Positions 48,915 to 61,590 of a stretch of DNA of 64,000 bases are shown here, one piece after another. The stretch's first letter is position 1, and each line of letters starts with the position of its first letter. The notes under the pieces are model-generated. The model did not search any database and had not been told where the DNA came from. It worked only from the letters and a program-made list of their open reading frames with translations. Source of the DNA: Elmis aenea (lineage: Eukaryota > Arthropoda > Insecta > Coleoptera > Elmidae); assembly GCA_947652605.1 (NCBI GenBank), contig OX393577.1:32739466-32803465 (forward strand), written 5' to 3'. The translations under genes were made by a program, and so were the position numbers.

Positions 48915-49332
48915 TTTTTGTGCGATCGTACTAATAACAGCTGTTTGACGGACGCGTTAGCAACCATAAAGTACTGCATTACCGGCCCGATCCTTAGCAA
49001 CGGCCGTAAAAGTTACTTTTCAGGCCGTTACCCTTAGCAACGGCCGAAAAAGTAACTTTTACAGCCGTTGCTAAGGAGAGGGCCGGTAATGCAGTACATA
49101 CGCCGTCATCTGTCAGTGACAGAATGTCGCGTAGTTTCTAACCTATAATTTTGAAAATTACTAAAAATTTAAATTGTTTTTAATTCGATCGCACAAAAAA
49201 TGTAATATGCACCTCGGCCAAAACGTACTTTTTCGGCCTTGCCTTTTTGCTGGCCTCGACTACGTCTCGGCCAGCAAACCAGACGCGGCCGAAAAAGTTA
49301 CACTTTTTGGCCTTGATACATAAATAACTATT
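48915..49332. mobile_element. Hairpin-rich repeat, copy 1, with repeated TTAGCAAC words
   Basis: Starts TTTTTGTGCGATCGTACT and contains a perfect 18-bp inverted pair GTACTGCATTACCGGCCC (48971-48988 against 49080-49097). Within this hairpin CCTTAGCAACGGCC occurs twice, with CCGTTGCTAAGG facing it, and ACTTTT/AAAAGT blocks extend the stem. An inverted CGATCGCACAAAAAA at about 49186-49200 answers the left end. Downstream, GGCCAAAA, CGGCCTT and GGCCAGCAAA words form a further inverted segment absent from copy 2 (57130-57473). Otherwise the copies are nearly identical. Superfamily unknown. Confidence 0.8.
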
Positions 49333-52300
49333 TAAATATTTATTACCTTAACATAAAGAGAATGACATATCTGTCATAAAATAACAATCATAAATTATAA
49401 TAGGCTCGCAAGCAATTATTAAAAATATAATGTTGAACATTGTATCGCATGAAGAATTTAAATAACTATCAACAAAAATAATAAAATTCGAAATTCCACT
49501 AATTATTATTGTTCCATAGCAAATCAATCAAGAGTTCAACTGCAACAACACACTTTATAATAATAATTAAAATAATATTATTCACCAAGGCATATAAATC
49601 ACGCCATCACGTGTTTATCATAAATGCAAAGTTCAATGGATCATTATTAATTCGTCATTATAATTTAATACTTTAACTTAGAAATATGTAGAGCACCTAC
49701 TCTAATATACCTTTCGTTTATATTAGTATATCTAACATCTCTTTAAACTCGTAAACAATAATAATAATAAATAGCAATAATTATCATATGCCGCCTTTCT
49801 TCAACTCGTGAGTGGGAATAATTTTAAACAAGTATTGATATTTTTACTATTTTTTAAGTAAACAGTAAAGTTCAATGATGCCACTCGCGAGAGATGTCCT
49901 TCAAATTACTCAAGGTATGTATTTGTTCACCGTGACATTGATAGTAACAGTTTCTCGTGAGGAATGTCAAAAATCTGACATGGAAATGTTACGATCCTAA
50001 AGAATAGCTCTTTAAAATTGATCACGCACCGACACGATAATAAAAATACATAAGTGCGTTTCAACTAAAATGTTAAATTAAGTATTTTACATTTGAAAAC
50101 TTTTATTTATTAAATCTGCTACTCATTATGGTATACGGTATTAACACAGCAATCCTTTTTATTACTATATTGCTTTTCGAATCATTACAAGCATCAAGTT
50201 TCCTTAACTTGAAAAACATTTCATGTCATTGCTTAAAAAAACTTATTTAAGCTTATTTAAATATACATTTTAAAATATTTATTTCCTCGTAACTTTAAAT
50301 CGTTTACAATTTTAACTTGTAAAATTATTAAAAGACAATTTATTAACGAAGATAAATAGAACACTATAATAATAAATTGTAAAGACGTACGTTTGTTAAA
50401 AAAGCCATGCAAACTTGTAACCTACAACAAAATATTAATTTTAATTGGTTATTAACTTCACTTTAAAATTCATCTTAAAAACGAAACAATTTTGAGATGT
50501 GCAACTCAAGTTAAATACTTACATACCGAGCAACTGCATGTAACAACACAAAAATGAATGAAAATTAAGGATACCCTTGTCCAAAATTTTAATTAGCAGG
50601 AACTCGGTAGTAAAAATCTTTACGTGCCCTGAATGTAAATTGCTAAAAAGGTAGACTCCCAATCTTAAAATTTACGTTGCAACGGAAACAGGAAAACCGG
50701 ATAATTTTAGGTATAAATCGTAGAAAAAGTCTACAGTTAAAATAAAGTGTTTTTAATTTCCTTGCAATTCATCCATTCCTCAAAAATAACACAAATTCTT
50801 ATTTTATTTATTTTGTTAAATATCCAAACAACTTTATAAAACGCAATAAGTTTCAATAAAACAATAAGCTGCATGAACCTGCAGCAACTTCCACTATTCA
50901 AGCAAAAACATCTAAAAAACTACAATCAAAAAATTGCATGCAATTTAAAATTGCGCACTGCACTTTTACTTTGATATTTACCTTAAAAAACAGTTCGTTA
51001 TTCAGCAAAACAATATTTTACTGAAACAGTCCGTTGATTAAATGAACAAGAAAGTTAAGAGAACAAAGAATTGTTCGTAAGAAGTAAAAAAAGTGTGACA
51101 AATAATGATTTAAAACTATTATTAGCGTTAGAAATGTTCCACAATTACAATTTTTACTTACGCAATCAGTTAAAAGTAGTACGTATTTATAATGCTCAGA
51201 GCATATATGTATGTTGTTAATGTAAATAAGGATTTAAAATTGTGAAAAATATATATTTAAAAGTATAATTGTATACATGATCTGGACACTATTCTACTGT
51301 CATCCTTTATTTTAAATTGGAAAATGATTTTTACACAATTCAATTTATACTTGTGCTATCCGATTAACTTAAAGTTGTACATAACGCAACAGAAATTACA
51401 CAAAACACCGATAATGCAATGAGAGATGGCACAAGTAAAAAGTAACAAATCACGATAAAGACCTGAGACTGAGGCTAACACGAGCAAGTTAAAAAATTAG
51501 AAGAACGTGAACCTGACTACATTTTACGATATGTACGATTTCTCTGTTGTTTCTTCGACAATTTTATTAAGCAAACGGCCGATAAATGTGTTCCACAAAA
51601 ATTAGGGCATAAACAAACTGCATCATCTTTATGTTTGCTCTTAAATCGGAAAAAAAGTATGCACTTTTAATCGAACTGGAATGTTATGAAAATAAAAAGT
51701 CATAGCATATGCCAAAATGTTTGAAATTCAAATGTTCCATAACTTCTTCCAAAAATATAACGGAACATTTAATGTGTATGAATAATAAGTAGTAAGTATC
51801 AAGCAATGTATAAAAAAGACTTTCAGAAAACGCATCCAACTAACTTTAAGCAAAAATGCACAAATTGAACAAATAATTTTTAACAAAAATATCCACTTTA
51901 ACTAACGTGAAAATCTACCATTTTCTATTAACAACTAATTAAACAAACACACTATTAATACCAATGGCATCTACAATACTTGTATGCCACTGCAAACAAT
52001 AGCTTTGTTCCAGCAGTGTTTTTTGTACGAATTCACGAACTAAAACATGAACTGGATTATGCACATGCGTCAACTATGAACTAACAAATGTATTAGCCAT
52101 TGCCCGCCCAAACGCCCCAACGAAATGGCTGGACTAGTTATTGAATTTATGCGATAACTGCTGAAATAGTCGACTGTCCGTCCGATTAACTATCATAGAC
52201 GCTGCCGGAACGCTATATCATTACTGCACATACTATTGATCGTTCATCGGATCGTACATAGCCTTGCTGGAACAAAGCTATTAATTTGTTGTACTCGCTC

Positions 52301-52477
52301 ATTTTGTATCGAAACTGTACGAGCATTTAATTTACATCAAAACCAATATTAATAACATTAATTATAGCCAGTTATTGAAGATCTAGTGCAATTAGCATAT
52401 CATTAGTTACTTATCCTGACAGCAAGTATTTACAAATCCATTGCAAATTTAAAAAAAAAATATTATCATAAAACTGA
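49333..52477. other. Unique AT-rich DNA, no gene seen
   Basis: No supported frame, TIR pair or RNA gene. 52060-52330 is a little less AT-rich. Confidence 0.4.
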
Positions 52478-52480
52478 AAA

Positions 52481-52930
52481 TTGGATTCAATATGTAGGTA
52501 CTACCGATATTTTAACATACATTTAGCGCAATATAATGCTTGCAACGTGTACTTTCACATATGGTCTGCATATTTTCAGTCATTTTATACAAAGTACGTA
52601 AGCACAGCGATCAGTTTGTTTTTGAATGCGCTCGAACATAAACTACGTGTAGGTACTTACAAAAAATATGTGTTTTATTACACTAGAAAGGGACAATACT
52701 TCTATGAATTATTAATGCGGTTCAATGACTTGTCAAGCATAACAAATAAGATGTTGAGTGACTTAACGCATGAGCTAAACTCATATTATCATAATCTAGC
52801 TGGAGTGAAAAATCGTGATCCTCATATTCGAGCTGATATAAATTATCAAATATTTATATATTTCGCATCCAACTTAGCGTTGACATGTACCATACGCCCA
52901 CCTGATATCGTTCTTGTGTATCGGTATTAA
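52481..52930 (+). CDS. Unassigned 149-codon open frame, possible exon
   Basis: Open from 52478 (stop just before) to TAA at 52928. It begins with TTG, not ATG, so if real it is more likely an exon or pseudo-exon than a complete gene. An acceptor-like TATTTTCAG ends at about 52579. The translation is Tyr/Asn-rich but has balanced charged residues in its second half (HKLRVGTYKK, ELLMRFNDLSSITNKML, GVKNRDPHIRADINYQ), unlike the Lys/Asn/Phe noise of most frames here. I recognise no family. It is longer than expected by chance at this composition, though not decisively. No similar copy elsewhere in the window. Confidence 0.2.
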   Translation: MDSICRYYRYFNIHLAQYNACNVYFHIWSAYFQSFYTKYVSTAISLFLNALEHKLRVGTYKKYVFYYTRKGQYFYELLMRFNDLSSITNKMLSDLTHELNSYYHNLAGVKNRDPHIRADINYQIFIYFASNLALTCTIRPPDIVLVYRY

Positions 52931-53087
52931 TAAAATGTTTATATAAGAGCCCGTACAGAAATCAACTATCTTACTACACATACTTAAGCAACTGCATACC
53001 GTATATAATTTAAACATGACTAGAAATACAAACGAAAACCCTGTAGGGCTTGCATCTGAATTTTGATGCGTCGTCTGCAGTATAAAC

Positions 53088-53278
53088 CAATGTTTCTCAA
53101 AATGTGGACTGCAGTTCACTGGTGGTCAGCAGACGATTTGACAGTATAAGAACAAAAGACGAAATAAATTTGTTCACAAATGTCTACTTTACAAGTTTAA
53201 AAATGAATGCTTTTCCAATACGCTCAAAGCATACTATCTTCTTGTGAGCCGCAAATATCAAAAGTTTGAGATACACTG
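53088..53278. mobile_element. Short hAT MITE with TTTCTCAAA-type ends
   Basis: CAATGTTTCTCAAAATGTGG followed by CACTGGTGGTC at the left; right end is the reverse complement of CAGTGTATCTCAAACTTTTG with GCGGCTC. This end style (CAG.G.TTCTCAA..TGTGG) is common among animal hAT elements. Flanks agree at only 5 of 8 positions. 191 bp, no gene. Confidence 0.6.
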
Positions 53279-54982
53279 ATCTACACAAAGAAAGTTATTA
53301 TCTGTGCATTCATCATACATATGGCAGTTTATGAATAACTGGCGAGATTTTAATGAAATTTGCAGAGGGCGGCTGTGTAAAAAGTGGTCGAGAGATTTAC
53401 ATACACAGACCTTTCAACATGAGAATATCAACGATATGAACTTGCTCTAAATGATAAACAAAACGCAATAGGAATGTGCAGTTCGACTTTATACCTCTTG
53501 CAGCTGCAGTTTCTGATACGAATAATAGTCACACCGCCGTTTTATGTCGGATGGCGGAATTATTTGTATAAATATATTTTTTTGCATATACCAATACATT
53601 CTGAACATTTAATATTAAAAGAAAAAATTTAGGAATTCAATAAGTTGTATGCTAAAGTTCATTAAATCGTACGTTACTTTATGCGGAAGAACTGTGAACT
53701 TAACATAAACAACTAACGCCGATTCGATCTATTTAAGTCATAAAAAGTACATCAATAAAAATGAGATTATTTAGTAAAATAATAAAGCTCAGTAACCGGT
53801 TCACGACACCGACAAAGCATGAAAAGTGAATTCTAGCACAACAAATTGATTAAATATTTGGAATTTTAAATAAGACATTAACAAAACATCTATGCACTCA
53901 TTAAACATGTGACGACGAATTTATAATAAATATTAAAACATAATAGATTAAAACTATAGGTAAGTAATACAATACTATACAACATTATGTACACAAAAAT
54001 ATTTATAAACGATGACTTCTCACAGAGCACAAAATATTTTTACAAACAATCACCGTTTAAAACATTAACTTATACTGCACATTTAAAACAGCACTGAGTC
54101 AAGGTATAAGGACGAAAGCAAAAACGCCATTAAACTTAAGATTCAACCCCAGATGGACCACAGGAAGTCATATTATCTGATTTTTATTTTTAATTATCGG
54201 CTAACACTTGAAACACTCAATATACAAGTTTTATAGCATTCTGAAAACAAATAAAAGTTGCTTTTGTTGAATGGAAAATATATTTTTTAGCAAGTATTCA
54301 ATTTTATTTTACGTTTACATAATATTAATTAACCGAACCTCATCTCACCCCACTTGGATCTGGCTAATACTATTAGTTTTTATTTATCTGTTGACCCCAA
54401 TAGTAGGTAATAATGTTTTTTTAATTGTATAATTTTTAAAAACATTTGACAAACATTTCGCTAACCATTAAAAATAGGTCATATAATGGAAAACATATAT
54501 AATTCGTTAGAGAAAAACTGAAACACTAGTGAAACAAATTTGTGCTATTTTACTATATCTTTGTTTCAACAGAAAATGTTTTTAATGAATCTGAACTAGG
54601 ATCATGCTCCTGCTAAGAAGCACGTAATCGACTTTCCCAAAATGTTTTAATATCATTGAGGTATGATTAATAATACGATGATGATAGTATAGTATAAAAC
54701 AAAACACTTTCAGATAAAATCATTTTATATATTCCGATAAAAGCATTTCGTGTAAACCAAAAGAAAAATTTTCTAAACTTAATTTTTGTCGGTTCTATCA
54801 ACATCAAGCATTTTGATGAGACGAGATAATCGAGATGTCAATGATCTCTAGAACACCCTGTACAAACATTGTGTAATAAAACCGAAATGTAGACACGAAA
54901 TGCTTTTTTTAAATTTTGAGAACCGAGAATTCAAGAGCTATACACCAGCATAAACTACACCCTCTCAAGTGCACACAGTTTA
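53279..54982. other. Mostly unique DNA with a lone CACCCTG right end at 54854-54860
   Basis: No frame supported. AACACCCTG followed by TA (54861-54862) is the right-end style of the TA-inserting elements; its left partner is not seen. Confidence 0.4.
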
Positions 54983-55015
54983 TTGCTGAGTAACCTCACA
55001 AAAAATCATCGCACC

Positions 55016-55449
55016 TTTCCTCTTCGAAATGACAATGTTAATGTAATGACAGTCACTGAAGAACAATATCGGGCCATGCTTAAAAACATTGTACGCCCTG
55101 CAGTGAAAAATAGGCCTGAAATATGGTTTCGGCAAGACTTGCCGCACTGCTGTGCTAAAAGTTACAATGCAAGTTTCAAGAGACATTTTTGATGGAGACC
55201 AAATAATTTAAAGAAGATTGCCAATTAATTGATTAACCGCCACGGTCTCGATGTCTTTTGGGAGTTACCTAAAAGTGTGTTTAAACAAGCCTCGGAAAAT
55301 TTTACAACTACAGGAGAACATTCGCGCAGAAATTTGGGCATTACAGCCATTGACACTTACAGCTGCCGTGGAACATGCTGCAAACAGAGCCGTCTTTGCG
55401 AAGACGAATTTGGACATTTAAAAGATTTAGTTTTTTGTAAACAAAAATA
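55016..55449 (+). pseudogene. Mariner-like (DUF4817-type) transposase, C-terminal half, frameshifted
   Basis: The first frame reads VTEEQYRAMLKNIVRP and EIWFRQDLPHCCAKSYN, matching the block WFQQDGAPPH(F/Y)A with the second catalytic Asp. It stops at 55190. Then GLDVFWE (Asp codon at 55250-55252) fits the third catalytic position (LDFFLWG), followed in another frame by LKVCLNKPRKILQLQENIRA and EHAANRA, and again in a third frame by FGHLKDLVFCKQK and a stop at 55448. These are the ordered end blocks of insect mariner-like transposases with DUF4817. Sequence between the two Asp motifs (WIGRRGPIEWPPRSPD in the family) is deleted. Not functional. Confidence 0.8.
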
Positions 55450-55463
55450 ATCCATAATCAATA

Positions 55464-56213
55464 CCGGGTGATTCAGTTTGACTGTCGCACCCCTATAACT
55501 TTGTAAGTATTGAAAATAACCCCAACAAACCTTATATATTTGAAATTGGCGAGAAAGTCTCTATTAAGTGATGTGTTTTTGTTACCACTACGATGACGTA
55601 TGTCAAATCCGCGATAAGCAACTGTTTTTTTTTTAATTACATAGTATACATTTTTTTGTTGATTCGGATAGAGAATTTAATTCTGAATCCGACCATGTAC
55701 TCAAAAAGTAGGCATACATAAGAAAATTTTCGAGAAAAATCAGTTCAAAGTTTATTCAAATCATAGCAAACAGTCTATTTAACATAACAAAAAACGATCA
55801 AATCTTAAAAATTATACGGTAACTACCAATGGAAATGTATTAAAAATTAATTTTTAATAAAAATAAAAACAAATAATAAACGCCGACATAAAAAATTGGA
55901 TTTTCATGTATTCAAAATGGCCGCCACTGCTGATTTTTCTCGAAATTTTTTTAATGTATGCCTACTTTTTGAGTACATGGTCGGATTCAGAATTAAATTC
56001 TCTATCCGAATCAACAAAAAAAGGTATACCTACTATGTAATTTTTAAAAAAACAGTTGCCTATCGCGGATTTGACATACGTCATCGTAGAGGTAACAAAA
56101 ACACATCACTTAATAGAGAATTTCGCGCCGATTTCAAATATATAAGGTTTGTTGGGATTATTTTCAATACTTACAAAGTTATAGGGGTGCGACAGTCAAA
56201 CTGAATCACCCGG
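55464..56213. mobile_element. 750-bp foldback element with TA target duplication
   Basis: TA (55462-55463), CCGGGTGATTCAGTTTGACT; the right end is the exact reverse complement followed by TA (56214-56215). Arms of about 280 bp (55464-55743 and 55930-56213) match closely, including CGACCATGTACTCAAAAAGT. The loop of about 190 bp is AT-rich. The 102-codon frame over the right arm is incidental. Confidence 0.9.
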
Positions 56214-56263
56214 TATAGTTATTAACTGTTCAAATGCAGTCAAGACGTATTGCCCACCCTGTA

Positions 56264-56970
56264 CATAAACTTTTGATTAGTCACATTTTACAAATAATTT
56301 ACATATTTTAAGGGCCATATTTTAGAACAGTAGCCTATTTGGGTTCAAAACAGTACCATCCAACTTTATCAATAATCTCCAAAATACCCATTTTTACTGC
56401 ACGCTATCCTACAACTTTTCCCTAATTGTTATGAACCACCACCAGCGCAGCTGCCGTGGGCACGCGGCCCTTCAGCTGCCTTATAATAAATAGATTAACT
56501 TGCTGAATGTTTTGGTCCGTAAGGCCTGGCTTAACAAACTACACACATGGTTTATCGGCCTTGCGAGTTTCTAGTACAATATAATATAACACAGGGGTGG
56601 TTTCGATACATCTATTACTTATTCCTGCTAGAGCGTTACACCAATCACGATATCATTATTATTTCAGCTATCAATTTTAGCTGAATTTTGTAGACTAGGA
56701 GAGGATGCGGTTATTTTTATTTTTACAGTTTAACGTGATTCACATTAGTTTAGTTCCAGCAATGACGAACTTATAAATTGAAATGATAATACAATATCCG
56801 TCGTTTAGCAAATTTGAACTCCCGAGTTCAATCGGACTATTATTGCTTGATTAGTTTGGTCTACGTGACTTTTCTTTAAATTGCAACAGTTATAATTTCA
56901 TTTGTATTTGCTGTAAAAATACACGTTGTACAATTATTAGTAGATATAATTTATTTAATCTTCATTTAGC
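56264..56970. other. Unique DNA, no gene seen
   Basis: 56400-56560 is less AT-rich; no frame or partner sequence is recognised. Confidence 0.4.
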
Positions 56971-56972
56971 TA

Positions 56973-57111
56973 CCGTAAAATCTGGCGTCAAATACGCCAA
57001 ATTTTTACTCATTTTTGCCCTCTAAAAGTTGGATGCATATTTTACACGAGTATTAAAAAAGACGTCATACTTGCTCATACACGAGTGCGTATTATAAGAG
57101 AGATTTTACGG
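56973..57111. mobile_element. 139-bp MITE with CCGTAAAATCT ends and TA flanks
   Basis: CCGTAAAATCTGGCGTCAAA at the left and AGAGATTTTACGG at the right, with TA on both sides (56971-56972, 57112-57113). No coding capacity. The next repeat begins only 18 bp downstream. Confidence 0.7.
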
Positions 57112-57129
57112 TAGGTATATTAAAATACG

Positions 57130-57473
57130 TTTTTGTGCGATCGTACTAGAAACAGCTGTTTGACGGACGCGTTAGCAACCATAAAGTACTGCATTACCAG
57201 CCCTATCCTTAGCAACGGCCGTAAAAGTTACTTTTCAGGCCGTTACCCTTAGCAACGGCCGAAAAAGTAACTTTTACGGCCGTTGCTAAGGAGAGGGCCG
57301 GTAATGCAGTACACACGCCGTCATCTGTCAGTGACAGAATGTCACGTAGTTTCTAACCTATAATTTTGAAAATTACTAAAAATTTAAATTGTTTTTAATT
57401 CTATCGCACAAAAAATGTAATATGCACCTCGGCCAAAACGTACTTTTTCGGCCTTGATACATAAATAACTATT
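57130..57473. mobile_element. Hairpin-rich repeat, copy 2
   Basis: Same orientation as 48915-49332 and nearly identical from TTTTTGTGCGATCGTACT to GATACATAAATAACTATT. The inverted pair is 57186-57203 against 57295-57312, with one mismatch. It lacks about 74 bp of the GGCC-rich segment found before GGCCTTGATACAT in copy 1, which is the main difference. Both copies share sequence beyond the inverted CGATCGCACAAAAA, so the mobile unit extends to the GATACAT end. Confidence 0.8.
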
Positions 57474-58968
57474 ATACATTGAAATTACGGGGGGATTCTT
57501 ATGAAAACCGCAAAAAATCAGCGATGTGGAGTGGTACAGAACTCTCAATAGCATAGGGTGCTAGAGCAGCCAATAGCTTAGCAACCCTACCCCGGGCCAG
57601 CAAAACAAAAGCGTTAAAGATGGCCATTCCTTTGATTTATTTAAACTTTAGTGCACCGTTGGAGCAAATGTATTGACCTCAGGGATGATTATGTTAAAAA
57701 ACAAACACATGTAACTATATATCTAATATACCTACAGCTAGTAAAAAGTCTTATGCGGTGTTCATTTGAAACTCCCTCGTAACTGAGACGACAAGTCGTT
57801 GTTACTTCTGAAACAATGCCGTATCACCCGCAGATGTCAACATAATCAAGCCAATTATTAGAAGCCGTACTGGAAAACAACAACATTAAACCCGCTACAC
57901 TGATACCAAAAATAGTACATCAGCTACAGAGATCTTTTAATTTGTAATTTAACGCAACATTTTTCTGGCTCTTTGACAAGCAACCTACATACTCACAGAT
58001 CCAAAAATATTTTATGCAACAGCGTATAACTAATAGCAAAGCAACTTTAACATACATGTTTAATTGTTTACATTTAAAACATTAACTAATACATACATGC
58101 TGTTTACAATTTGCCGAAAATTGCAAGGCTAAAAAAAACTTTCAATACCTACCCAATTGCATAGTATACATTGCCGAAGCTGTAAAACAAAAACAATAAA
58201 AGCCAAGGACGTACCAACACATAACTTCCACAACGAGTCAAAACACCATGAGCTCAATTTTATAGCAGGGCGTAAAGTCAACATTCTTGTATATGCCGTT
58301 CTGGAGTTTGTTGTATGTCGAATAGCAAACATTCGTGCAGAATAATAATACAATCCCTTGCCCGAAGCAGCAACACATGTGCAAACACTTCTGCAGTGGA
58401 AATGAAACAGTAAAACCGTTTGCTAACTAAACGTCCAGCATACATTTTAATGTGCCTTCACCAATATTATGGATACGCACGTTTACGTAATAAAATCTTA
58501 ACTACCAACTATGACGACAATTCACACCAGCAATAAGAATATACATATGGCATTTGTTCAATTAAACAATACAATTTGTGTTCTTTAGGATGCAAAATAT
58601 TTCCAAAGATTACAGAATTAGTACATGCCGTTTTTATAATGTACACTAAAATGATTCGATTTTGTTTCAATATTTAACATTCACCTTTCAATCAAATAAC
58701 CACGAATTTAAGTGATTATCCTCGTTACAAATCGAGTTCACTTTATAACACTAATTTTAAAAGTTCCAAATTTAATTCAAATTTCTATCACAAAACGAAA
58801 AATTTATTACAAAAATAAATAATACCTAAATAAGTTTAGAAGACAAGCACCAAACTTGCACTGAAAATGAAGATCCGCCACTTTTACTTAGGCATAGATA
58901 TGTATGCGTCAAACTAGCCACAAAAGTTATATCAGATTTTTAAAAATTAAAGAGTTATAACGGTTATA
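57474..58968. other. Unique DNA, no gene seen
   Basis: Frames on both strands over 58129-58353 are mirror images of each other and not supported. 57480-57900 is slightly less AT-rich. Confidence 0.4.
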
Positions 58969-58976
58969 CTTATAAC

Positions 58977-59388
58977 CAGGGGTTTGGAGCGAAGCTCGGA
59001 GCTGGAGCACGGAGCAGTGGAGTAATGGGTTTTTGTCCGGAGCAGGAGCGGAGTGCGGAGCAAATAATGTTGATTGCTCCACTGCTCCAGTTTATTGTAA
59101 AATTTGAAAAAAAAAACTACTTTTTTCCTTTTTTTTAACGTTTGAAGATCAATAATTTGTTTTTCAAACATTTATTTAACTTCACTTGTTTGTTAAGGCC
59201 AAATATTGTTATTTTTGGCCAACTTCTACATATCCGATAAAATTAAAACTTTGTTTTTAAAAACAATTTTTTTAATAAAAAAAAAACTAACAATATTTGG
59301 AGCATGGAGCGGAGCTGGAGCAGGCATTTTGATGTTGGAGCGAAGCTGGAGTGGAACAATTAAAAAATTGGACTGCTCTAAACCCGTG
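58977..59388. mobile_element. hAT MITE rich in GGAGC words, copy 2
   Basis: CAGGGGTTTGGAGCGAAGC at the left, reverse complement of CACGGGTTTAGAGCAGTCC at the right. CTTATAAC (58969-58976) and GTTATAAC (59389-59396) match at 7 of 8. The interior follows copy 1 (17996-18389) through TTGCTCCACTGCTCCAGTTT and CAGGCATTTTGATG. Confidence 0.9.
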
Positions 59389-59396
59389 GTTATAAC

Positions 59397-61163
59397 ATCT
59401 GATCGCCAAATGCATTTTGACCCCGGCGAGTAGCAACAATTCAGAGCAATAACTAATAACAAATATTTGCCATGTAAATCATCATTTCATTGTTTACACT
59501 AATCGAATACTGTTAAGAACTGCTATACTGAAATGTTAATTGTTAAATTGTCCAAGCGTAATTGGTTAATAATTTTCAATGCTATATTCAACTGCATCTT
59601 TAACTAACGATTCAAATGATTATTTTACTACTGGCATAAATCCTTAAATAATTTCTACAACAATTAATAAGTAATGCAGAGGTTATCGCAATCGAACAAT
59701 GGATACGTTTCTATAACAATAGCACAAGAACAACCATCGTAAAAAATATGCATTAAACACACAATAACTATTATAATTCATAATGTTCAAAACAAAAATT
59801 TAAATGTATGTTTAATGTACACAAATAACAAAACTTTAATTGTGTTGTTGAATGGTTATGTGCTTCTATGTATATTCATTTAAATGTTATAGACCAACAT
59901 TATAAACTTTATAAACCATACAAACACAAATATTTACAAAAATTCACCCAACACAATTTATTTTTAATAAGGTTGGAAAGTACATCTAGTTTATGTATGT
60001 GGATTTGTAGATCCAGAGCAAAATTATTTCATTGTTGTTTATTTTGCAGTTTTTGTTTTTGATTTAAAATACTTCATCAAATTTGGTGTATTTTCAACAA
60101 ATCGAACAATGTACAACTTTTTTTTTCAAAGTTAACATTTTTTACAGAAATTACTGTTATCACATTTATTAACATTCGGAAACAAAACATAACAAAAAGG
60201 TATGTAACCTGTGACGTTTAGCGCCCACTGAAATAAAAAGACGGATGATCTGATTAGAGACCTGACATTTTAGTACAGTGATCATATTTTGATGTTAAAC
60301 TCTGAAAATATCAAGTGTCATAGCCACTAAAGTTAAATTGGATACAATAATTAAATAAACAACAAATACAGTTTTTACAAAGAGAACAAGTAAAAGTAGA
60401 AATTTTCTTTTTCTTTAATAGTTTTATCATTAGAAAAAAATAAAACCACTTATTATATATTTAATTTATTTATTTAACGCTTTTAGATGCTGTCTACCAT
60501 TAACATTGATCTAAACAGCAACGTTCAAGATTAAGGCATACGAAAAATAAAGCTGGTGATTTTCCTCGCCACGTGTTACTTTTAAATTCAAACAATAAAC
60601 TTTCAACTCTCATTCGTTATGCAAACTTTGTTACATAAAACGTGTACAGAATTAAAACTGTTTTGTATTCCCTCGTAATGATTTGTACGACGTGCATAAA
60701 GAAAACTGATAAATTTAGTGTATACTGTTTGTACTATAAAATGCTAACAATCTAACAATTCATTTTAAAAAAACAATTAAAATTATGCGGAATTATAATA
60801 TTGGTACTGTTATGGGCTCAAGGGTAATGCTGACAGGCTGACACCATTGCTATTAGAGCTTTTACAGGCAACTTTGGCGACATGCAATCATGTAAGTAGA
60901 GGAGCGATTCATAATCGTGTAACTTCGGTTCGACACATTGAGAACTTCGTCAGCAGTCGCATTGGCATTTAATATCCGCCATGTTAACAGCCGCTGGTTG
61001 AGTTTGTTGTTAGTATCAGTCATAAACGCATGTAATATAAATGTACATATTTTTGTTAAATATATCTTTGTTAAAAATAGAGTCCAATTATTTGCTTAAT
61101 CATAAACGATCACAATAAGTACATTGTGTAAAACATTGGGCAAGTTTCGGATAAATGTAGCCT
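59397..61163. other. Unique AT-rich DNA, no gene seen
   Basis: No supported frame. 60815-61015 has a more balanced composition and no repeat partner. Confidence 0.4.
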
Positions 61164-61171
61164 ATACCTAC

Positions 61172-61518
61172 GGTGATCATCCGTACTGTATTATACAGTA
61201 CGGTACTGTATTTTAAGGCGCTGTACGGTATAATTTAAACATAAATAAATGTACTGTATTTTATTTTTTTGTACTGTATTTTTAATGTAATGAAAATTGT
61301 GCTAAATATAACCCAAGCTTTTACATAGCGCAAGCCACAAACATATAATTCAATATAATTTCCATCTTCAAAATTCGTGAGAGCAAAAAAATAAACCAAC
61401 TTCATCCACATTTTTTGTTCCGTTCTTCCTAAAACACATTTTTTGTTCCGGTCTTAAAAAAAAAAACAAACGTAATCCACCTTTTGTATTGTATTTTTCT
61501 CTAGAAATAATGGTCACC
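61172..61518. mobile_element. Probable hAT-like MITE with repeated GTACTGTATT words
   Basis: GGTGATCATCCGTACTG at the left, TGGTCACC at the right; flanks ATACCTAC (61164-61171) and GTACCTAC (61519-61526) agree at 7 of 8. GTACTGTA or its variants occur about six times in the first 110 bp. 347 bp, no gene. Ends are short, so the superfamily is tentative. Confidence 0.6.
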
Positions 61519-61590
61519 GTACCTACACCTGTAAAATATTAATTTTTTTTCTGCGACCACTAATGTAAATTACTCTTACCGTATTACTAC

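Larger units (their letters stand above)
54983..56261 (+). mobile_element. Mariner-like transposon remnant, split by a foldback insertion
   Basis: Holds a broken transposase (55016-55449), then a complete foldback element (55464-56213), then 46 bp ending CCCACCCTG with TA after it (56262-56263). The last piece is the expected right end of the mariner-like unit, displaced by the insertion into its 3' untranslated region. The left boundary is uncertain and the first half of the transposase is missing. Confidence 0.6.

Noticed and set aside
55896..56204. 102-codon frame
   Set aside because: Lies across the right arm of the foldback element and is not shared as a protein with the left arm.
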